A stretch of DNA of 64,000 bases from Leuctra nigra (taxonomy: Eukaryota; Arthropoda; Insecta; Plecoptera; Leuctridae), in the NCBI GenBank assembly GCA_934045905.1, contig OW203762.1, forward strand, positions 54,709,411 to 54,773,410, written 5' to 3'. The translations under genes were made by a program, and so were the position numbers. The notes beneath the pieces were generated by a model. That model had not been told where the DNA came from and made no database searches. It saw nothing but the letters and a program-made list of their open reading frames with translations. Shown piece by piece: positions 57,518 to 64,000 of this stretch; the first letter of the stretch is position 1, and each line of letters starts with the position of its first letter.

Positions 57518-58145
57518 GGAGGCCAAGTCTTGAAACTTACGCCTTCAGGACGCAAACGCTCTCGGACGTCATGAAGTCCCATTTACTGTAAGAATGATCG
57601 ACATTGAAAGATAAATTTAAGCCCCTTATTTGATTTGCATCCATCGATCTATTGCAAACAATTTATTAACATTATAATTATAATTACAGATGATATTCAG
57701 TCATTAAAACCTTATTCAAAATGAAGCTAAACAGTAAACAGTAGATTTCAAGGTCGTCATTCTTACAGTAATTGGGACTTTATGACGTCCTAGAGCGTTT
57801 GCGTCCTGAAGGCGTAAAGGCTGATGCACAATTGACGCGGACGGACGACGCGGACGGACGACGGAGACGGATACAATGTTAAAGTCGTCGTCCGTCTGCG
57901 TCCGATTGTGAACAGCCAGAGTGAATATGTCATACCTAAACATCGTATCCGTCTCCGACGTCTGTCCGCGTCGTCCGGCTGCGTCAATTGTGCATCGGCC
58001 TTTAGGTATGACATATTCACTCTGGCTGTTCACAATCGGACGCGGACGGACGACGACTTTAACATTGTATCCGTCTCCGTCGTCCGTCCGCGTCGTCCGT
58101 CCGCGTCAATTGTGCATCGGACTTAAGTTTCAAGACTTGGCCTCC
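57518..58145. repeat. Multi-level foldback with a CG-rich MITE inside
   Basis: The outer inverted arms are a perfect 22 bp (57518-57539 and 58124-58145, containing GGCCAAGTCTTGAAAC). A second inverted pair, about 60 bp (57540-57602 and 57755-57817), contains CTTCAGGACGCAAACGCTCT. The rest (57816-58124) is itself a foldback of about 120-bp arms. Confidence 0.85.
57816..58124. mobile_element. CGGACG-rich MITE with repeated termini
   Basis: The ends carry GATGCACAATTGACGCGGAC (left) and its inverted copy (right). An extra inverted copy lies in the loop near 57980-58000. The arms are about 120 bp and include ATTGTGAACAGCCAGAGTGA. CGGACGGACGACG motifs make it unusually CpG-rich for this window. 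The core GCACAATTGAC is shared with the element at 37098-37664. Short ORFs across it are by-products of the palindrome. Confidence 0.75.
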
Positions 58146-59810
58146 TGGATCGTCACCTCCATCTGACATCCAACAGGCGCTGGATTCTTCCCGCTGCATT
58201 CTCAGCTCATTTCTCTCAGGGAAATTGTGTGAGCAGCTTTCTGGATCTCTCCACAGGATTTCTTTGCAGTAGCAGAATTTGTAAGACACTTTTATCTAGT
58301 CAATTATTGGAGAAGCAAACTTTTTCAGGGAGCTCGAATAATTTTATCCTCGGGCTATTTTTGCAAACAATTTTTTAACATTGACTTTGGATGTAAAAAA
58401 AAACTTTTGATGTTTCTTTTCATTGGGCTAACAACATAATAACTCAGGGTTGATAATATTTTCTTATATTTTCATAAGTAAGACCACATCAAGTTATTTC
58501 ATACCTTTACAATTCAAATGCTGTTCTAATTTCCAGGTATTTATTTATTATTCACAGCAATAACAATGGTACCAATAATAACGTCAATATAAAGTTTTTA
58601 AGAGCTATAAGCGATGCACGTATAAAGTCAAAGTTAATTAAAACTGTAGCTGATTATGATTTAATATATTTTCTACTGACTATTAATCGTAAGACGGATC
58701 GTGAGCCTTCACAGTATTTTTGTTTCGTTATGATGAATATGAGTAATAAACAGATTCCTCTTTTAAAGGCTTACGTTTCATAAACAGTCATCAGAATTTC
58801 AATCAAATATTTAATTACTAAATAAGTAGCGACTACATAAAACCAGAAAATCTATTAAACATCAAGATATTTAATTTAGAGACACAGCTATATAATTACT
58901 GTTAATTATTCATTAACATTCTTTGAATTCCCTGTAGGTAAGTCACGTGGCAATATAAGAAGCATCCTATGACGTCATACAGGTGAGATCACGTGACCGC
59001 AGAGGGAAATCTTCAGCTTTGTTAATTGTTGTTCGTCTCTCTTCTGTTGCTCTTTGCTCTTGTTTAATCCTCCGAACTCGACGCAAAGACTTTGACAAAA
59101 GACATCTCCGCTAGGTGCGCAGTGACGATGCGCACAAAGCTTCTCACCGCAGGGAATTCACAGAGCTTTGCATTTCCTTGTCTACTCACCTCGACTCACC
59201 ACGACTATTAGAAGACGCTGAAAACAAGGTGATTAAGTCGGGGCAAACAGACTTGTCACTGTGTGCATTCATTTGATCGTTCCACTCACTAATTGCATCA
59301 ATTTCAATTAACAGATACATACAACTGACGAAGCGGCGATCGGAGAACACAAAGTTGAACATGTGTTTTCAAACACAACCGTACACAGATGACGTTTACG
59401 TCAATTTACGTTGATTATGACCGGTTGTATTTGAAACTTTTGCCATTGCGATCCCCCGTCGCAGTTACGTCGATTGAAGGCAGCTTTAGTACCATTGTGC
59501 TATTTTATTCTAAAACAAATAACAATTCAAGTTAGTATATTGCGAACTTGTTTAATTTACAGTTCAATACCTACAATTAACGTAACGGTGACGTAACATA
59601 AATTTAACATTCTTTGCGTTGCGTCAATTGTGGCATAACATTCCATTTCCGTATTCACATTATTTTATATCAGTGGTCAGTGTAATAGAATTTCATCGGA
59701 AAATCTTAAAATCATTTTTGATATGATCTGATTATTTATCAATACAGGCCAATGATTTCTGTATTGTTTGTTGTGGTGCTAATGACTTAAGGAAGAGCAG
59801 CCTGCGACAC
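58146..59810. other. Non-coding sequence, no gene seen
   Basis: No supported gene. A short inverted pair, TTTTCAAACACAACCG and CGGTTGTATTTGAAA, lies around 59366-59436. CpG-containing sequence occurs near 59080-59220. Confidence 0.35.
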
Positions 59811-61563
59811 GATATTGAATGCATGAGATGATGCATCGGAATCAATTGCAGTGTTGAATGCATGAGATGATGCATCGGAATCAATTGCAGTGTTGAATGC
59901 ATGAGATGATGCATCGGAATCAATTGCAGTGTTGAATGCATGAGATGATGCATCGGAATCAATTGCAGTGTTGAATGCATGAGATGATGCATCGGAATCA
60001 ATTGCAGTGTTGAATGCATGAGATGATGCATCGGAATCAATTGCAGTGTTGAATGCATGAGATGATGCATCGGAATCAATTGCAGTGTTGAATGCATGAG
60101 ATGATGCATCGGAATCAATTGCAGTGTTGAATGCATGAGATGATGCATCGGAATCAATTGCAGTGTTGAATGCACGAGATGATGCATCGGAATCAATTGC
60201 AGTGTTGAATGCACGAGATGATGCATCGGAATCAATTGCAGTGTTGAATGCATGAGATGATGCATCGGAATCAATTGCAGTGTTGAATGCATGAGATGAT
60301 GCATCGGAATCAATTGCAGTGTTGAATGCATGAGATGATGCATCGGAATCAATTGCAGTGTTGAATGCATGAGATGATGCATCGGAATCAATTGCAGTGT
60401 TGAATGCATGAGATGATGCATCGGAATCAATTGCAGTGTTGAATGCATGAGATGATGCATCGGAATCAATTGCAGTGTTGAATGCATGAGATGATGCATC
60501 GGAATCAATTGCAGTGTTGAATGCATGAGATGATGCATCGGAATCAATTGCAGTGTTGAATGCATGAGATGATGCATCGGAATCAATTGCAGTGTTGAAT
60601 GCATGAGATGATGCATCGGAATCAATTGCAGTGTTGAATGCATGAGATGATGCATCGGAATCAATTGCAGTGTTGAATGCATGAGATGATGCATCGGAAT
60701 CAATTGCAGTGTTGAATGCATGAGATGATGCATCGGAATCAATTGCAGTGTTGAATGCATGAGATGATGCATCGGAATCAATTGCAGTCATAGGCGTGCG
60801 CAGGAGAAATCATTAGGGGGGGCCAACATGGGCGCCGGCAGGATTAATGACAGAGGGAAAAGTCCAATGAAAGAAAATTGTCACAGGTAAAGGGGGGTGT
60901 GGGGGGCGCGCCCCCCACCTTGCCCCGCAGGGCGTTTTTTGGTTTTTTGACACTTTGAAATCAATTTAAGACATTCTGAGGAGCATTTTCTTTAAATTTT
61001 TTTTTAATTTACACACCTTTTCACTACAATAAGGTGAGGGGGCATGCCCCAAAACCTGGTCGGCAGAGCGTTTTAGTATTTTGGGCACCATTTTGTTCCC
61101 AAAACTTTTTTTCACGACATAAAAATATAAATTGATATGAAAGGGTGTTCGGGAGCGTTAAGCCCCCGAGAAAATATTCTCTGAAAGTCATACATCATAT
61201 ATTAGAGCAATTTTGAGGCATAAAGACATTTTTATGGGAAAAACCTAGAAATTCATGAAAAATCGTATTTTTGGAAGGTACTTTATAGGCATTGTTTTCC
61301 AAAATGTTGTGTTTTTGATCAACCCAGTACTTGAGTCCAGTGATTTGAGCAACTCCAGTCTGCCCCGCAGGGAGATTTTTTTGTTTAAACCCATTTAAAA
61401 CAAAATTTTGACACTATGAGGACCACATTTTATAATTTTTTAGTTGAGGCTGACGCATTAGGGGGGGCCAAGGCCCCCCCGGCCCCCCCCCCCCGTGCGC
61501 ACGCCTATGATTGCAGTGTTGAATGCATGAGATGATGCATCGGAATCAATTGCAATGTTGAAG
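59811..61563 (-). repeat. 39-bp minisatellite, 26 copies, split by a hAT-like insertion
   Basis: Twenty-five units run from about 59821 to 60788 and one more lies at 61510-61563. The unit (GCATGAGATGATGCATCGGA plus AATCAATTGCAGTGTTGAAT minus one base) is almost invariant. Only two adjacent copies (near 60169-60215) have GCACGAG. Because 39 is a multiple of 3, two of three minus frames stay open for over 330 codons, giving 13-residue repeats AIDSDASSHAFNT or QLIPMHHLMHSTL. The first frame ends ...AFNIVSQAALP and stops at 59787. All plus frames are closed. Coding is possible but unproven. Confidence 0.95.
60789..61509. mobile_element. 721-bp non-autonomous hAT-like element
   Basis: CATAGGCGTGCGCA and TGCGCACGCCTATG are perfect 14-bp inverted ends. 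ATTGCAGT flanks both sides (60781-60788, 61510-61517), a perfect 8-bp duplication. The subterminal regions are G-rich (GGGGGGGCC) on the left and C-rich on the right. It has internal GCCCCGCAGGG motifs and no transposase. Confidence 0.85.
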
Positions 61564-62302
61564 TGGAGGCGGAGTTGGAAACTCGCTGGGTGGTTCGTTG
61601 AGTTATAAATTCAAGACATTTGTCAAGGAGTCGCAGGGAAATATGTTGCCTACGCGATTTAATTTCTTATTAGTCTAGAGAATTTGCTGGCATTCTAATT
61701 AAAAAAGTTATTTGTCATCTTTAACATAAAAATAATAATGAAGAGGAGGGATGCAGTCAAAAATGAAATATATGGTTTAAAAAAGCTAAGGTCGGCTGTA
61801 GTACATAATGACTTAACGTCCCCGAGCTTGCAGTTAGAGCTACGGAATATGAATGACTTGCATTAAGGATGCAACGATGCAGCGCAAGGGACATACGTTA
61901 CAATAAGACTCGTATCTGCAGAACTCGGAGGACTCAGAGTTCCGCTGACGGATTGGGGAGAAAATTAACAAAAATAACCCCCAGCTTTAATTTAAAGAAT
62001 ATCTCATACTATTATAATTACGTTAACGGAGCGAAAGGAGCGACAAATTAATTGGTTTTGGCTGGTTTACGTTTTCTTGGTCTGGGTCCGTATCATCTAA
62101 TAATATCGTGAGACCTTTCTCTGTGTAAACATTCAGTGCTACTAAATTAATGGGATACCAGACCATGGCATTTAATGTTACGTGAACCGAGCTGCCATTT
62201 ATTTCATTTAAGCTCACGAGAGATACAGTTATTATTAAAATAATATGATTATCATGTTATTTTTGATACAATTAAGCTGTAATGTGTTGGAATGTATTTT
62301 CA
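61564..62302. other. Non-coding sequence, no gene seen
   Basis: Short ORFs (60-64 codons) only and none recognised. Confidence 0.35.
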
Positions 62303-62440
62303 CAGGCGGGCGAGGCGAGCGTTGCGGGACTCTTATGGCTCTGCGTGTGTGTTTCAGCCTGCACTGCCCAGGTCACATTGTTCAACCAATCGATCTGAGA
62401 GTTGCACACACACTAATGTCATATGAGCGGTCATCTGTAC
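62303..62440 (+). repeat. Dispersed repeat family D1, diverged copy 3
   Basis: GCGGGCGAGGCGAGCGTTGC, then CTGCGTGTGTGTTT and CAATCGATCTGAGAGTTGCACACACA follow the order seen at 23990-24175, with more substitutions. Confidence 0.5.
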
Positions 62441-62743
62441 AGGTTTGACCAAGATAATTGAAACTGGTACCATTTGAACGATCAAATTCAAATTTTGCAT
62501 GGACATTGGGACCAAATTTTACGTTTTTTTTTTAGAAATCTTCAGACAAATTGGTCCAGAACGTCAAGAGCATCGACAATTACTGACATTTTAAACTTGT
62601 TTTGAAATATATGTGATATTTATTCAAATAAATTTGAAGCCAATTATCACTTCTCCTTTGACGCATTGGATTCCAGGTTTTCCAATCTCTAAATTATAAA
62701 GCAGCAACTTTCACACGAATATTAATTTGCATGCAATATAAAG

Positions 62744-62782
62744 GCTCGCTTATCAACGCGTTACAAAGAGCGTTTTCATCGT
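62744..62782 (+). repeat. Dispersed ~38-bp motif, copy 3
   Basis: GCTCGCTTATCAACGCGTTA followed by CAAAGAGCGTTTTC. Close to the copies at 3846 (inverted) and 25413. Confidence 0.55.
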
Positions 62783-62871
62783 TCGTAAAAGTTTAAACAG
62801 TTGATATCCACCACTTCGTGAGGTAAAAACTCAAATGGGAGAGAAATGAAAGTGAAAGAATGAGAGAAACA

Positions 62872-62943
62872 CGTTGGTTGGAACATGGGACGCGTGGCAT
62901 TCCTGGAATGCGCTCTACCAATGAGCTATTCGGACAGCAAGTG
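62872..62943 (-). other. tRNA-like sequence (pseudo-tRNA or SINE head)
   Basis: On the minus strand TAGCTCATTGGTAGAGCG is a near-consensus Pol III A box/D arm. About 45 nt on, GTTCCAACC resembles a B box. Between them GCATT/AATGC forms a stem with a loop too short for an anticodon arm. The acceptor stem does not pair. It is not a functional tRNA and could be the head of a tRNA-derived SINE. Confidence 0.4.
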
Positions 62944-63599
62944 TTTGAAGAGAGCGGTAAAACCACACACTGATCACATACAATTTAAAGTTACATTCAC
63001 ATCGATTCGTCGGTTCAGCAGGAGTAGGTAATCACGATTTGCACATTTGGTTTATTGCTAAACGAACAAATTGCTTAAGCGTCACAAAAGCTAAGATTGA
63101 AATTAACGGCATTCATGATTTTAATTACAGCTTATTTTCGTCATAATATTTCATAGGTGCGCTACCTGGAGTGAGAAGTGATGAAGTTCTGGATTCCTGA
63201 AGTTTAAGTGGCTCAGGTTATTGCGTCTTAACCGGCGCAGCTGCACCGGCCGAGCCACCGGGACCGACAGGGAGAATTAAGGGTGGGCCATTATTTTAAC
63301 ACGGCGAAGTTTCGTCTAATTAACAGGTAAACAAAGCTCGACATAATTCTCGACCACCTCACTGAAAGGTCACCGGCGAAGAAGCTTAGAGTAATTAAAA
63401 TTCATTCACGTTGGATGTAAGATTAGGAACATCAACCTGTTTAGGAAATGGACGAGCTCAACAATTAGTCATGCTATTTATTATGTCTGTCCAGAAAGTG
63501 ACACTTTAATGGTCTGATGGACTAATCCAAGAAGTTACGACAGCAGTTGGCTGAGCTGAGCTAACGACCGAACTAAATGCATCAAAAGAAAGTTATTCA

Positions 63600-63777
63600 G
63601 GGCAGGTTTTTTAAGGCTGTATTAAAATTCCGTTGATAGGAATAGTAATTGATTGTGACTCAATGACTCATGACTTTATGACTTATGAGTTATGACTCAT
63701 GGAAACTGCAAATGAAAAACCTGGAATAACCACTGTAGCAGTCTCTTTGTTTTAAGCAGACATTATAAAAACAGCCC
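63600..63777. mobile_element. Possible 178-bp Tourist-like MITE
   Basis: GGGCAGGTTTTTTAAGGCTG at the left and GGGCTGTTTTTATAATGTCT on the other strand at the right are imperfect inverted ends resembling those of the 47617 element. Flanks are TCA and TTA, so the 3-bp duplication is imperfect. Internal TGACTCA/ATGACTCAT repeats lie at about 63656-63701. Confidence 0.4.
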
Positions 63778-64000
63778 TTAAGAGTCGACAGGACTCGCAG
63801 AAAATTTCGATTCCGATGTAAAAAAAATCCTAGAAATGCATGAAAATACATTAGCTCTGGGTTGTACGTGACATTTGTGACATTTAATCGTGTGTTGCAT
63901 GTTGCATGTACTGCTGTGAAGTAAGTTATTTTAATTCAAATATTGTAAACCACAAAAAACCATAAAAAGGCGGCCACTACTTTTTTCTTAACGGCTTGAC

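Noticed and set aside
57716..58289. Arginine-rich ORFs across the CGGACG foldback
   Set aside because: Inverted copies of the same repeat translated on both strands, with no start, exon or domain support.

Overview
The window looks like repeat-dense nuclear DNA of an arthropod, most likely an insect and possibly a hemipteran. This rests on AT-rich non-coding sequence, several jockey/CR1/RTE-like non-LTR retrotransposons, many short inverted-repeat elements (MITEs), hAT-type insertions with 8-bp target duplications, satellites and microsatellites. There are no operons, no bacterial-type genes and no convincing host exon. Species assignment is inference only.

Layout. 1-3.66 kb: the 3' part of an RTE/CR1-like retrotransposon with one long endonuclease-RT ORF. 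4.9-10.3 kb: a run of MITEs, dispersed repeats and 5'-truncated LINE tails. 11.57-26.87 kb: a 15.3-kb structure bounded by two inverted 1.1-kb arms made of palindromic satellite units, with a 10-bp direct repeat just outside the arms. Its interior holds a TIR element, a foldback repeat, a complete jockey/CR1-like element inserted in a ~260-bp tandem repeat, a long hairpin, and a 2.2-kb hAT-like element that itself contains smaller MITEs. 27.6-34.6 kb: a 6.5-kb satellite of about 210 31-bp units with higher-order structure, framed by short hAT-like inverted termini. 35-38.6 kb: mostly unannotated sequence with one TIR element. 38.6-43.1 kb: a complete two-ORF jockey-type retrotransposon on the minus strand. 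43.1-57.5 kb: largely non-coding, with nested Tourist-like MITEs, a perfect 21-bp hairpin, a short minisatellite and a truncated LINE. 57.5-58.15 kb: a CG-rich multi-level foldback. 59.8-61.56 kb: a 39-bp minisatellite interrupted by a 721-bp hAT-like insertion with a perfect 8-bp target duplication. 61.6-64 kb: dispersed repeats, a tRNA-like sequence and a small MITE.

The recognisable proteins are all retrotransposon proteins: one gag-like ORF1, three intact-looking endonuclease-RT ORFs and one truncated RT. No CRISPR, rRNA or functional tRNA was found. The notable biology is structural: nested insertions whose target duplications give an order of events, tandem arrays housed inside transposon ends, and repeated termini within MITEs.
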